From NCBI GenBank assembly GCA_015852425.1, contig JAAAIG010000303.1, positions 5,898 through 40,433 of the forward strand: DNA of 34,536 nucleotides. Direction: 5' to 3'. Source of the stretch: Gryganskiella cystojenkinii (taxonomy: Eukaryota; Mortierellomycota; Mortierellomycetes; Mortierellales; Mortierellaceae). Shown in pieces: positions 10,676 through 21,696 of this stretch. Numbering within the stretch: the first letter of the stretch is position 1; each line of letters starts with the position of its first letter. The notes below the pieces were generated by a model. That model had not been told where the DNA came from and did not search any database. It saw only the letters and a list, made by a program, of their open reading frames with translations. A program made the translations under genes and the position numbers.

Positions 10676-10729
10676 ATGTCCCCCGCCGGTAAAGAGACTC
10701 TTGTCCATTCGCCAACTGACAGAGATTAA
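10676..10729 (+). other. Possible upstream ORF of the SH3-TBC gene (17 aa)
   Basis: An ATG opens a 17-codon frame (MSPAGKETLVHSPTDRD) ending in TAA 119 nt before the main ATG. If transcription starts upstream of 10676 it would be a uORF that could lower translation. A splice donor-like ggtaaag lies inside it, so it might instead be part of an alternative first exon. No transcript evidence is available. Confidence 0.3.
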
Positions 10730-10848
10730 CTGACTCGCACTTGTCCGAAAGCAAAGAAAAACACATTGACAACGGACATCGTCCCTATTTAACACCTCTT
10801 GCTCCTGCAGCACTCGTGGCCTCTGAACCAACAGAAATAGCAGCAACC

Positions 10849-13800
10849 ATGGCAGCATCGACAACAACATTTCCTTCACAACCACTATCCATGCAAGGAC
10901 TTGCCCGAGGAATTGCTCTACACAATGTCTCTGCCCAGAATGAGCAGGAGCTGATGTTCATGGCTGGTGAGCTCCTTGTCTTGACTTTGCTGTTGTCTCT
11001 CGTCTACTTTTTTTCCCCTTCCCTTTCTTCCTCTCCTCCTCTATTTCAACGAAAAGGACCATGGGATACGACGCTATAAACCCTATCGTTGTGCCATGTG
11101 CGAGAGGATCTGCTGTTCTTTTTCCCTTTTCATTATTTTTCATGATCCGATCTGCTGTTCGCTCCTTTATGACTTTCTATGGCATTTCATTCGTCTCCCT
11201 CTCTACGCGCGCTTTTTAAAGCACTTTTTTAAAGCTTGACGAGAAACACACTGACACTTTTCTCTTCATTCAATTACTCCACAGGTGAACAAGTCGTGCT
11301 ATTGGAGCGAATTGGCGGCGGTCTTTGCATGGTAAGAATAGGCTTAAAACGATATTTTGAAGGGCGAGATCTGAGCCGTGAGAGCATCCAAGGACCTCTG
11401 CGATTCTTGTCTCAGTCTCGTCCCTTTGGTTTTTCCATGCAACTCTTTGATAGAGGGGGGTTTTTTTTGTTAAAACTCATCGATCAATTTCTGATGATCT
11501 GTGTCAATGTACCGTCTTAGGGGTATTGCGAAGGCGTCGTAGGACAGTTTCAAGAATCTGCAGTTGACTTTTCATCCTCAGCAGTCAAAACGCCATCCTT
11601 ACTGACGGAAGAGGGAAACGCAACAACTATGTTAGCCACAGGAGTCATATCATCTGAAAGAACGTCATTATCGAGTTCAGGACACGGGCAGACACCTTTG
11701 CTGCCACCCAAAAACCGATCCAGAGCCAGCTCTGGTGCATCCATTACCTCTGACAAAAAGACGGCTCGCACTGGAGCTCCTACTCTGACTACTCCAGTGC
11801 CGCCAAAGATGATCCGGGTCAGCTCAACACTCGACGCAGACGTCTCACCCGCACTCACGGCTCTCTCCAGGCACACACTCGTCTCTGCAATGGCTATGGA
11901 GGACTCAAACAACGCGGCTGAGAGAGCCGGACCCCGGAAGCTGATGAGTGAAGAGAACTTGAAGGTAGTTTCAAATGTCGGGGGTGTGGTCACAGGACGG
12001 AGACAGGTCCTGTCCTCGCCTCCTGCACCTAATCATTCCACAGCACCTTTGATTCCGCCTCGGTCTTCTTCCCGACAATCTTCTTTCAAGGGCTCTCAAC
12101 AACCGCAGGATGGCCAAACACAACATTCCACGACTGCGGGCGGCGGCGTCTGTGGCATGACACTCGCAACAAAATCTTCGACTTCATCTATCACCTCACT
12201 TCGGGATGCCAATAATGGATCCTTATCGACCATGACGGACTCACTCTCAATACGCTCACCGGATACAATGATTCAAGGCCGCCGATCACTCGTCCCTCCA
12301 CCCCAAAGATCCACGCCTTCTTCTTCCAACAATTCTATCTCTTCAAGGGCAAACTCTCCCGTGCCGTTTCAGAACCATCAAGGGGGCTTGGGCTTTACTG
12401 CAGTCCGAAACGAACTGGAATCACCACTGACCACTGCCGCTACCACCACCACTGCGAGTCGGCCCGCCACACCCTCACAAGGAGATGTAGGTGCTATGCC
12501 TTCGAAATCGAAAGCAAGGCAAAGCGGCAGCAGGCGCCAGTCTTTGGAGGACTCAGGTGCGCAACTCCGTCAGGAACAAACGCAAGAGCAGCAACAACAG
12601 AGCCATCAAGAACATGATCATTACCTCAACTCAGTCTTGGACGACATTCGATCCAAAACACATCATGTTCTTCAGAAGGCTGGGTTTTCGATGGCTCCTA
12701 ATGCTGGACTCTTTTCTGACAGGGGATCCAAGGAAATCGATCTCACAGTGGTACAAATTCCGCAAACGACAACTTTGTCACCATCCACCACGCCTGTTCA
12801 AATGAGCGTGGACACCGATGCTTTGTCTGTTGCAGGATCCACGGCCACCGGAGTCAGTTTTGCGCCTTCAACCGTCGACAGCAACCATACTGTGGACAAG
12901 GAGAAATCGAAACCTCGACATGGGATCTTTGGTCGTCCTCGTAGTCGATCTGTGAAAGAAGGCGGGCTCAAAGTCATTGTCCCATCACCACCACCCTTGC
13001 TGTCTTCCCGCGCATCCGACCAGGGCCGCTCCGCTTCTCCAGAACCATTTTCACCATCGGCCATGTCCATGTTTGAAAAACTTCGACCCTGGGCCAAATC
13101 TGAACAACAACGTCAAAGATCCAATTCTGGACCGGCGCGACATTCTGATTCGATCCTCCTTCGACAGAAATTGGAGGAGGCTCAACAGAGTCAAATGTCG
13201 ATCCATTTAAAAGATACGGATCCTAATAATCGATCTGCAGCTGTTACCCGACCACCAAGGCAAAGGAGGATCAGCGAGGCGACCGTATTTACGACTACCA
13301 GTTCAGTTTCGACAAAATCCTGTCCGTTACCACCACCCCCACCCTCGTCTTCTAGTCATCAACATCAATCAGCCTATGGACAAATGTCATCTCTCTCACA
13401 AGTCATATCGACGTCCTCCTCGTTGGATACCAAACAGCAAAAGCGCCGATCGAAAAATTGGTTCGGAATTCCCAAGAGGAGTTCTGCCCAATCCGTCGAA
13501 GACACGAGGAAACCTCACGTGTTGGGGCATGGTATCGAGGGCGGGATTATGCCAAGTCGAGATATTGCCGCCATGCTGGATGAAGAGGATGATGAAGACG
13601 GGGACGATTTCGATGGCGCTGAGACGGACTATCATGAAGAAGACGAGGATGGTGATGAGGACGATCTCGGTTCTTCCCGTGATGGTCATAATTCACGACT
13701 TTTCGTGAATGACTATGGGTTCGTTTACGATCTGGACGATGAGATGAACCAGGGGCAGGACCTGACCGGTAACGGATCCTCAGTCGGAGTCGATGGCTCG

Positions 13801-15128
13801 AATCTGTCAACAGTCTCAGATCATGATCGAAAACGTGCCATCAGGAAACAAAAGCATAACCGGGAGAATGAACTCAAGTGGATCCATGCTGCGACAAGAC
13901 TCAATGCCGATCATATCAAGAAATCGACCAAAGTAAGAAACCCTCTTCTCTATATTTTTTTTTCTCGTTGACTGAATTGAATTGGATGTTATCATCAATT
14001 TCTAATAAGCCAGTATTTTGTCTATCAAAATAGTACAAGAAGCTGGTCCGGAAAGGCATACCGACCTCTGTCCGTGGTCGGGTCTGGCTATTCCTGTCAA
14101 AGGCGGATTTCTACCGTCAACCAGGATTATTTGAGCAGCTCCAAAAGCGTCCCGCTTTACCAATCCACGAGGTCATTGAGCGGGATATCCATCGTTGTTA
14201 CCCTGATCATATCCATTTCCGAGATGGAATGGGTGGAACCGGTCAGCAGGATCTTCATGCGGTCTTGAAGGCCTATGCACATTATAAACCCAGCGTGGGT
14301 TACTGTCAGGGCATGGGTCGACTAGTCGGCATGATGTTGATGCAGATGCCCGTTGAGGATGCATTCTGGCTGCTGGTTGCGACCATCGAGGGGTACATGC
14401 AAGACTACTATACACCGACGTTACGACAACTCCGGATCGATGCCCAGGTCTTTGAACGGTTACTCAAGGATCAGGATCCAATGTTGGCCGAGCATCTGGA
14501 GAAGAACGACGTTATTCCGCTGATGTACATGACACAATGGTTCATGACCTTGTTCACGATGAGTTTGCCCTGGGCCTCGGTCTTGAGAGTCTGGGACGTG
14601 TTTTATTTCGATGGTTGCAAGGCTCTGTTCCGAGTTGGTTTAGCGATCTTGCAGCTGTGTCGGGAACATTTGTTGAACAAGTGTCCGACGAGTTCGGAGC
14701 TGTTGGCGTATATCCTTCATATTCCGCTAGAGATTTTGGGCCCGAAACCGTTGTTGGAGGCCGCCTTGCAGATTAAGCTGCGTAGACATTCCGTACAGAA
14801 ATTGATTGCGGTCACGGCCGAGTCGATGGATGCCAAGGCCGCGTCTCAAGAGCGCGAGCGGGAGAAGGAGAAGAGTTTGAAGGAACGCAAGTCAAGGCAG
14901 CAGGAAGAAGGATCCAAAGAGGCACATGAACCTGTGGACACGAATCCTATGGATACCCAATCATTATCACACAATCAAGAACAGTCACCCGCGCCAGCAG
15001 CAGCACAAAGACCTGTCTCTGGATCCGCAGTGCCAAGACCGACCTCACTTTCTTCGGGACAAAGTCCGTCATTCTCACCGCTGGGTGTTTTCAAGACTCG
15101 TAAGCGTGCAGGCACGATGCATAAATAG
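10849..15128 (+). CDS. SH3-TBC domain protein, probable Rab GTPase-activating protein
   Basis: Four exons (10849-10966, 11285-11331, 11521-13932, 14034-15128) give a 1,223-aa protein. Residues about 18-72, spread over exons 1-3, form an SH3-like domain (LARGIALHNVSAQNEQELMF, then GEQVVLLERIGG, then GVVGQF). A long Ser/Thr/Pro/Gln-rich linker follows, with an acidic block at about 740-773. From residue 860 there is a TBC domain: RKGIPTSVRGRVWLFL, the arginine finger IERDIHR (Arg913) and the glutamine finger VGYCQGMG (Gln951). Both catalytic fingers are present, so Rab-GAP activity is likely, acting in membrane traffic. The C terminus is charged, possibly coiled coil (QEREREKEKSLKERK). ATG 10849 has ACC before it and is the first in-frame Met after a stop. 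The SH3 lacks the usual Trp pair and the ALYDY aromatics. Introns are 318, 189 and 101 nt. Confidence 0.87.
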
Positions 15129-16463
15129 ACAGACATTATTATACCTTGTCTTTTTCTTTTTTCAATTTTTTTTTTTTTTTTTGGCACCAATTTACAGCCC
15201 TTTAATCGCCTTCTGCATCGTTCAGTGTAACAGTACTTACATGCAAAAGTGAGGGGAAATATAAAGTTTGTTTGTTTTGCAGATTTGAGAGTGAGGGTTT
15301 ATTTGGACCATGGACCAGCTACGAGTCAGAACGGAGGAACATTAGTTCAATGGTTCGAGGATTGGAACCAGGCTCAAGAGGAAAGCGGAAAATTAAGAGG
15401 ATAATGGCAATGACGAACTCGGGACGACGAGTAAAAGGCGAAAGAGAGCGGACATGCCTTCGCTCCTAAAGGATTGTCGGCGTTACTTGAACGGACTGGA
15501 TTTGTCCGGTCCTAGATCTGTCCTCGATGTTGTTGGGAGAAGAACTTCCGTCGCAGTCACTCCCAATCGCTCTCATCTTTGTCGTCTCGTCAATCCAAAC
15601 ACCTGTTGAGAACAAGGAAGGCGAGAGGATCTTTCCTCGACTAGCGTTTAAAGAGCTCTATTATAAGTACCGTCTTTTTCAGATGACTCGGCAACAACGA
15701 GAGGGACTGGAGTACTGTTTGGAGCGGATCCATGAGGACAATGACCAGGATGGGAATGATTGCGCGAGAAGGCTCTCGTGGATTTGTCTACAAGCCCGGC
15801 CTCGCTGCTGTCTTAGCCAGGAACGTGCTCGCATTGTGCTATGATTTTTTTTCGCGCAACGCCTATCGCGTTCTTCCTCTCATGCTCTAAGAGCAAGAGA
15901 GAGAGAACGCACGTCGAGAAGAAGAAGTAGAAAAGGAAGCGATCCTAGTCATGTTCGATCTTTCTCGGTACAATTCTGTGATCGGGTGGACCTCAACATG
16001 CTTCGAGACATTTTCCATCTAAATCATGCTCAATTGAAGAACCACTCCCATTCGTGCGCGTGAACAAGGCTGCAGACTGGTGAGAGTTTCTGAGGGCTTT
16101 GCTTGGAGGGGTTATGGCTCGATGGTTCTCAACTCCTTCACCCTGGGGAATAAAACAGGCAACGTGAAAGACTTTTAGCGTCAGCATCTACTGCTCTGCA
16201 CCACAAGACATCGACGCCAAGGTCACTGACACAGGAGTGCATAACAGAGGCCCGTGTGCAGTGCCATCAAACTTGGCGAAGCTACGCCTGACACGCATAG
16301 TATGATCTTGGATCCATTGACACTTGGCTCGAAAAAAAAACATCAGTGCTGCCTCTTTTGTCCCGTCACATCTTCTCTTTCCCATCTCGAAGACCGCCTT
16401 TCCCACAGTGGAACCTTTTTCAGAGCGCTCACTATCGTTACAACAGCTCGTCTCGCCGTCATT
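15129..16463. other. Mostly gene-free stretch with weak coding-like fragments
   Basis: A T run follows the SH3-TBC stop. Between about 15470 and 15844 there are coding-like pieces in two frames (for example LNGLDLSGPRSVLDVV, then FKELYYKYRLFQMTRQQ and EYCLERIHEDN), which may be a broken gene copy, but I recognise no family and see no splice sites that join them. The rest shows nothing supportable. Confidence 0.35.
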
Positions 16464-16938
16464 ATGAATATCTTGCAAGGTCGATCGCCGACTACAACTC
16501 CTTTTGCCGGGTATGGACCAATTGGGTTTTTTCCCCATCATCCTCCGCCCACCTAAAACGAATTCGTTCTAACCAAAATTTCCACTCAGAAATTATAACG
16601 AATATAGCACCAGCAGCAGTAACAGTTATCAATCCTCCAACAGCAGCATGTCCAGCGCATATTACCCATCATCTGAGGCTCGAACCAACCTTAGCGGATA
16701 TCCTGCCTGCAACGGTCTCTCCATAACCAAGAACGATGCTCCTTGCGAAAGAGATGGCAAACAGTTAGTACGTATGCCAACAGGTGATATTGCCCATTAT
16801 TGCTATCAACATGATCCGACAAGTGCTCAGAAGCAGTGCACTGGGACCACAAGAAAACAGAAGCAGTGTGCAATCACTTGCTCGACTTCAGAGCTTACAA
16901 AGAGTGAATGGCAACCGCGTTGCAACCACCATCGCTGA
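16464..16938 (+). CDS. Small protein with two tandem Cys3His (CxxH-ended) modules
   Basis: I propose two exons, 16464-16510 and 16590-16938, for a 131-aa protein. The 79-nt intron begins gtatgg, ends ctcag and contains a ctaac branch-like site; joining yields an uninterrupted frame (PFAG|NYNEYSTSSS). After a Ser/Asn/Tyr-rich N-terminal part, two similar modules follow: C56-x11-C68-x18-C87-x2-H90 and C99-x9-C109-x17-C127-x2-H130. The second begins QCTGTTRKQKQC, resembling the CxGxTKxGxxC...CxxH small zinc-binding motifs scattered in eukaryotes and large DNA viruses. Each module could hold one zinc ion. There is no signal peptide or membrane segment. The function is unknown; a nucleic acid or protein interaction role is possible but not shown. 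If the intron is wrong, the protein could start at Met36 (16648), keeping both modules. Confidence 0.62.
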
Positions 16939-17549
16939 TAATCGTAATTACTGATCTTCAGTTTGTTTGTCTTATGAGCAAAAAAAAAAATACATGGTCT
17001 CTGCCGTAGGTGAACATATTTGAAACCCTTCTATGTGTCTTCAGAATGCGCAAAGAGTTATGAATGAATGAAGGAGATGAGGAAAGCAGGCTTAATGTGA
17101 TATCTTTTATGCGGGATGAGTCAACACAAAAAACCACAAGGCATAAAAGGACGAGGCAAAAAAGCTTTCCGGGGAACCATAAAGCCCATGTGAGCTTGCA
17201 CGCGTCTCGAACTCTCTCTGCAAAAACCATGGGCAAATTTAAGCTTTTTTTGTCTGTGTGGAAACGGACGATCGTCAAAGCATGGGCGCAAAAGAAAAAA
17301 AACCCCCTTCGAATAGTTGCGGAGACAACCCATCCCTAGCCTTGAAACCAGGTGCATGAAGTTACGCTTAAAAATGTCCCTCTAAGATGTCGCTCTTTAA
17401 TCTCATCTGACATCCTCACGACATGTAAGTTTTGAATGGACATTCAAACAGATTTCCTCTAAGAATGTGACCAAAATCGCTAATGAAGTCTCATTCTGTT
17501 GACCGTGGATATACCCCTTCCTCTCTCTCCGTCTCTTTCGTAGAATAAC
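16939..17549. other. Intergenic region upstream of the PQ-loop gene
   Basis: No gene is supported; open frames are Lys-rich or compositional. The right end is a CT-rich leader (ctctctctccgtctctttcg) just before the next ATG. Confidence 0.5.
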
Positions 17550-18449
17550 ATGTCGGTGCTCCGCCAAAACTGTGACCCCAGCTTGCCGGAGGGACTTTGC
17601 GTGTTCGCAAATGTGTGTGGGTATATTAGCAACGTGATCTGGTTCCTAGTCCTGCTCCCACAGCTCGTCAAGAACTATCAGCGCAAGTCCACAACAGGAT
17701 TGAGTTTCATATGGGCCTCCTGTAACTTCAGTGCCAGTCTGGTCAATCTTTTCTTTATCCTCGACATCAACGTCCCGCTGTTCACGCGCATCAGTGGTTG
17801 GTACATGCCCATCCTTGAGGCAGCAATGCTCCTTCAGTTTGCAGTCTATTCCAAGGTCTCGTTTCGTCGAAAGGCCCTCCTCGGTTTGATCTCGTCGTCG
17901 GTCTATGTAACGGCTATTGTTTTAGAAAGCGTGAAAATCCTGGGGAAGGACACATCCTCGAAACTGGTATGGATCTCAATTGTTCTCTGGTCAATCGAGA
18001 CCTATTTCCAGGTGGTATTGAACATGAAACGACGGTCCGTCCAGGGTCAGTCGTACGTCTCGATGGGACTGTCGTTGGCGGGCAAGACCACGGATGTGAT
18101 CATGCAGTTTTCACTGCTGATGCCGACTCAATACGTCTACATGACCTACTTTTCCTCGACCCTAGCCTATTTCAACATCATACAACTGGTCCTTTACACG
18201 CGACATCGGTGGTACACCAAACCCGCGGTAGCGACCTTGAGCCTTTTGCTCTGTGGGTTTGTGGCCTTGCTCATACTTCGAACGTCTGTCATTAGCATTA
18301 TATGTCCAATTGGTATTTGTGTGTTCCTAGGAATTGGATTCATGGTTACCCGTCATCAACACCAGTCAAACTGCAATAATGAAACACTGCCATCATTTGA
18401 CTCACAGTCTCAGACTTTTACTGAAGAATCTACTCAATCATCAAAATAA
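17550..18449 (+). CDS. PQ-loop repeat membrane protein (lysosomal/vacuolar amino-acid transporter-like)
   Basis: An intronless 299-codon gene. After a short Cys-containing N terminus, the first PQ-loop reads VLLPQLVKNYQRKSTTGLSF, with Pro37-Gln38, followed by further hydrophobic segments consistent with seven transmembrane helices. The N-terminal pattern (GYISNVIWFLVLLPQ, then KSTTGLSF) is that of the PQLC/YPQ/cystinosin superfamily, whose members export amino acids or other small solutes from vacuoles. The position expected for the second PQ motif (IETYFQVVLNMKRRSVQG) lacks Pro-Gln, so this half is diverged and the substrate cannot be inferred. The C-terminal tail is Ser/Thr/Gln-rich and probably cytosolic. 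ATG 17550 has A at -3 and follows a CT-rich leader. The stop codon overlaps an AATAAA (18445-18450). Confidence 0.85.
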   Translation: MSVLRQNCDPSLPEGLCVFANVCGYISNVIWFLVLLPQLVKNYQRKSTTGLSFIWASCNFSASLVNLFFILDINVPLFTRISGWYMPILEAAMLLQFAVYSKVSFRRKALLGLISSSVYVTAIVLESVKILGKDTSSKLVWISIVLWSIETYFQVVLNMKRRSVQGQSYVSMGLSLAGKTTDVIMQFSLLMPTQYVYMTYFSSTLAYFNIIQLVLYTRHRWYTKPAVATLSLLLCGFVALLILRTSVISIICPIGICVFLGIGFMVTRHQHQSNCNNETLPSFDSQSQTFTEESTQSSK

Positions 18450-18774
18450 AGACTTCGACCCTGGGGAAACATGCCGCGATCTTGGATTGTCCGAGACTAG
18501 CGAAGGCAGAAGAGGGAGTAATTTGAAGACTGAAAGAGGGAGGAGAAGAAGAATATCCAGCAGTGAAAACGGTATCTCTTTCTTTCTTTTTTCCGTCTCC
18601 CTTTCCTAATCACACTTTTCATTTTCTTCCACTCCGGCGAAATAAACGAAAATGCGAGAGGCGGCAAACCATTAGTCCTCTTGGTTATCTCGGATATCAT
18701 TTCCTCGGCCCTGCTTTTCAACGATCGTGAGGGTCATGGTCTCTCGGCCGCGTTCGTCGTAGTGCACTATGTGA
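18450..18774. other. Gap between the PQ-loop gene and an unassigned ORF
   Basis: A short coding-like stretch occurs at about 18720-18786 (REGHGLSAAFVVVHYVIEHK on the plus strand), open until TGA, but it has no start or identifiable family. Otherwise nothing is seen. Confidence 0.3.
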
Positions 18775-19209
18775 TCGAACATAAATGAGAGACATTATTA
18801 TGATGTACTGGAAGAATCGACTGGACGCAATCGGGAACCAAGAACTCGGGTGGGGGGATCCAAGGTGGTCGAGGACTGGAATTGGTTCCATGGGATCGGT
18901 CCTGTTCGTAAACAGGTTCTCGAGGACAACAATTGCGAGAAACATTCTAAAACGACTGTGAATACCATCTCTCTAGAGCTGGTTATGATCGTGTTTCAAT
19001 CGATCTCACTACTCAACGCGTATCTGTCCCTAAACGATGCGACGGCGTCCTATTGTCTGAAAGTTTTTGCACAAATGACTGGTCTGGGTCCTGGGACGCA
19101 AATTCCCTGTCCTTTCTCCCTGGGGGAACAGACAACCATCACCGCCACCCCGGATGACAAGCAGATGGGGAAAAAACAATCAAGATTCCAGTGTCTCTTT
19201 AAAAAATGA
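18775..19209 (+). CDS. Unassigned ORF, possible last exon or gene remnant
   Basis: The plus strand is open from a stop at 18772 to TGA at 19207-19209. There is no ATG early in the frame; the first reasonable start is a GTG near 18850, so this may be the 3' exon of a split gene or a pseudogene. The product includes KVVEDWNWFHGIGPVRKQV and SLELVMIVFQSISLLNAYLS and ends in a basic QSRFQCLFKK. I do not recognise the family. An AATAAA at 19223-19228 on the same strand gives slight support for a transcript end here. It is convergent with the acyl-CoA oxidase gene, with only 46 nt between the stop codons. Confidence 0.3.
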   Translation, partial: SNINERHYYDVLEESTGRNREPRTRVGGSKVVEDWNWFHGIGPVRKQVLEDNNCEKHSKTTVNTISLELVMIVFQSISLLNAYLSLNDATASYCLKVFAQMTGLGPGTQIPCPFSLGEQTTITATPDDKQMGKKQSRFQCLFKK

Positions 19210-19255
19210 TAACGATGTTATAAATAAAATCTTTGTTGTTCGATTCCATATTTTA

Positions 19256-21696
19256 TTATAGCTTGATATCTCCATGTTTCTTGAGGAGAGGACGGATATA
19301 CTCCTCATAGCCATCACAGACCTCACGTTTGTTCAAGGGTTCCGTCTGAGCCTTGTTCCACAAACGTCTGTAAGCATCGCCATCGCTCGCACCCAACGCC
19401 GAGTTCAACAAGAAATCAGGATGATCGAACGCATCGACCAAACCGACAGCCTCATCTGCCAAGGAGGCGACCAAGTCCTTGACCTGAGCTCTCAAGGAAT
19501 GACACTGTGCAGGGGAGAAGTAACCGTCTTCGACAAAATCAGTTAAGCTTGTCTGGATCGTGTGCAACGCGTGCAAGTGCGAGAGACGCTCCAAAACCTT
19601 CACGGTAGGTCCCTGGGCCTGACGTTCGATATCCGTGTCGGGGTCCGAAGCTGCCCGGACAGCCTGAACGAACCAGAGAACCATGGTGTACTGTGCATGT
19701 GCATGCGAAACACGGAAACACTCGATGTTGTGATCTGACCAGGTCTTGGGGTTTGCAGGGTCCAATCCGCCAGCATCGACTGCATCGCTCAACTCGAACG
19801 CCAGTCTGGCGCAGCGATGCTCAAACGCCGCGATCTGAATCTCGGGCTTTAACCAGTCCTCGGGTTGAGCGACTGCGCAGGTCGTGCGCTCGAACGCATT
19901 CTTGTTCAGTCCTAACAACAAGTATCTCGAGAATGGCGTGACCTTCTCGGGTGTAGTCTTCGCAGTCTTGACCTCCTTCAAGAGATAACGGGCCATCTGT
20001 TGCGTCAAGACATAGTTATCACCCTCATATGTGTTGGAAGGGACGATCGAGGCAAACAAGTGAGCGATACCGGTAAAGTAAGAGAAACCATGACCACCCA
20101 TCAACTTGCGGCACTCCTCGGTTCCGGCGGCACCGATCGTGGTACAGTAAGACTTGAGTGCGGATGACATGGCATGGACCTCAGCAAGGGCATCGATGTT
20201 GCCGTTGGACATGCTGGTCATGAGGCCAATGTACATCTCCATCATGACCTGACCGGCAGCGAACAACGCATAAGCTTGAGCAATCATGGGGAAGAGTCGG
20301 TTCTGGACCATGGGGTAGTTGATGACCTGAGTCTCTAGACCGGGGTTCAAGTCGGCGTCATTGCGGGAGGTGGGGTTGTTGAATTGACGACGGACGGTCA
20401 GGTAACGGGTCGAGACAGTGGTAGCACGACTGAGGTAGAGGGCCATCTGCTTGATCAGAACGGAACGCAAAAGGACCATGGAACCATATGAGAGCTAAAG
20501 ACAGGGCAATAAACGCTTTTAACAACGAATAAAAGAAATACATACAGTCCATGATAAATGCAATATCTTCAAAAATTGTTCTGTCCTCACCTTGGCATGA
20601 GGGGGCTTGGTATAGACACCATCCTTGGAGACCTTGGAGAAACGCATCAACATGTTCTCACGAGGAATGCGATACTTTGTGAAGCGGGCGACTATTGGAC
20701 AAAGAAATGACACTCGTTAGTCTCTTTGGCGTTGGTACGATACTTAAGGAAAAAAGACTCTTAAATATCAAAATGGTCGTCTGATAACCTACATCCGTTA
20801 TCCATCTTGTTGAATCCGTTGTAGGCCTTGGGTCCGATATCACCTATCTCGACCCCCGGGAAGGTCTTGTGATCCTCCAATGATCTCAAAGGGATCACAA
20901 AGACATGAGCACCATAATCGACATCCTTGATGAACAACCTCGCCTGGACGACAGCATGGGTACAGAGCGCACCTAATCCACCGATCCACCACTTCGCGGC
21001 TGTGAACGTCGTACTGTTGATCTCCCATTCGTCCGTCTCCTGAACAAAGGAAGCGGTAGTCTCGAGTCTCGAGAGATTGGATCCATGGCCGAGTTCAGTT
21101 TGAGCATAACAACCGATGATTTGGTATTTCTCTGCTGGCGGGATCCACTTGTCGATCTGCTCATCTGTACCCTGAGAGGTGATCACAGGGATGAAGGCAC
21201 CGTTGTGGAGAACAATCTATTGATGGAGCAAAGATGGTTTGGTGCCGATCAGCAGAGCAGCCAAAAAAATGATCAAAGCAAAGATCATGCGCGATGCGGT
21301 ATCTCACGGGAAGGGTATCATCGATGGCCTCCATCATGGTGGCGAAATCCAGGTCGTTTAAGTCATGCTCCATCTTGATCTCGGCAAGACGGGTCGACAT
21401 GGCGATACCACGCTTGACAGCATCCGTATGATTCAACCAACCCCTACAAACAAAAAATGAAAGACAGATTAAGAAAGGTCAAGAACTCGGATCACTACTT
21501 TCTCTTGAGAGAGACGTCTTGTTACATACCAGTCATCTTTGTTAAAAATGGGCTCGCGTGCGATCAAGTCGATAATGTACCGACGTTGATCCACATTGGC
21601 GGCTCCGCCGTGAAGATAGTTGGTCATGTCGGTGACATCGAAGCTGACCTTGGTCCTGGCAAGAGCCAGGTCCTTCATATTCTGTGACGGGGTCAT
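19256..21696 (-). CDS. Acyl-CoA oxidase (peroxisomal beta-oxidation, first step)
   Basis: Five exons on the minus strand (21696-21530, 21443-21308, 21216-20793, 20691-20591, 20494-19256) join in frame to 688 aa, typical for the family. The enzyme oxidises acyl-CoA to trans-2-enoyl-CoA and passes electrons to O2, giving H2O2. Visible signatures: YAQTELGHGSNL in the FAD/acyl-binding region, WWIGGLG, the conserved RIPRENMLMRFSKVSKDG across the exon 3-4 join, GGHGFSYFTG, and PSNTYEGDNYVLTQQMARYL with the catalytic Glu near residue 433. The N terminus MTPSQNMKDLALARTKVSFD matches the usual start. The protein ends DIKL, at best a weak SKL-like signal. Introns are 86, 91, 101 and 96 nt with gt...ag. 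A TATA-like gtataagt lies on this strand about 150 nt upstream (near 21846-21852). AATAAA overlaps the stop codon. Confidence 0.95.

Larger units (their letters stand above)
10134..10848. other. Intergenic region and leader between catalase and SH3-TBC gene
   Basis: It holds the catalase 3' end with AATAAA at 10241, a CTC/CCT microsatellite at about 10411-10454, and the CT- and A-rich leader of the next gene. A short ORF in that leader is listed separately. Confidence 0.5.

Noticed and set aside
11550..11993. A 147-aa minus-strand frame
   Set aside because: Antisense to the low-complexity exon 3 of the SH3-TBC gene, with no independent support.
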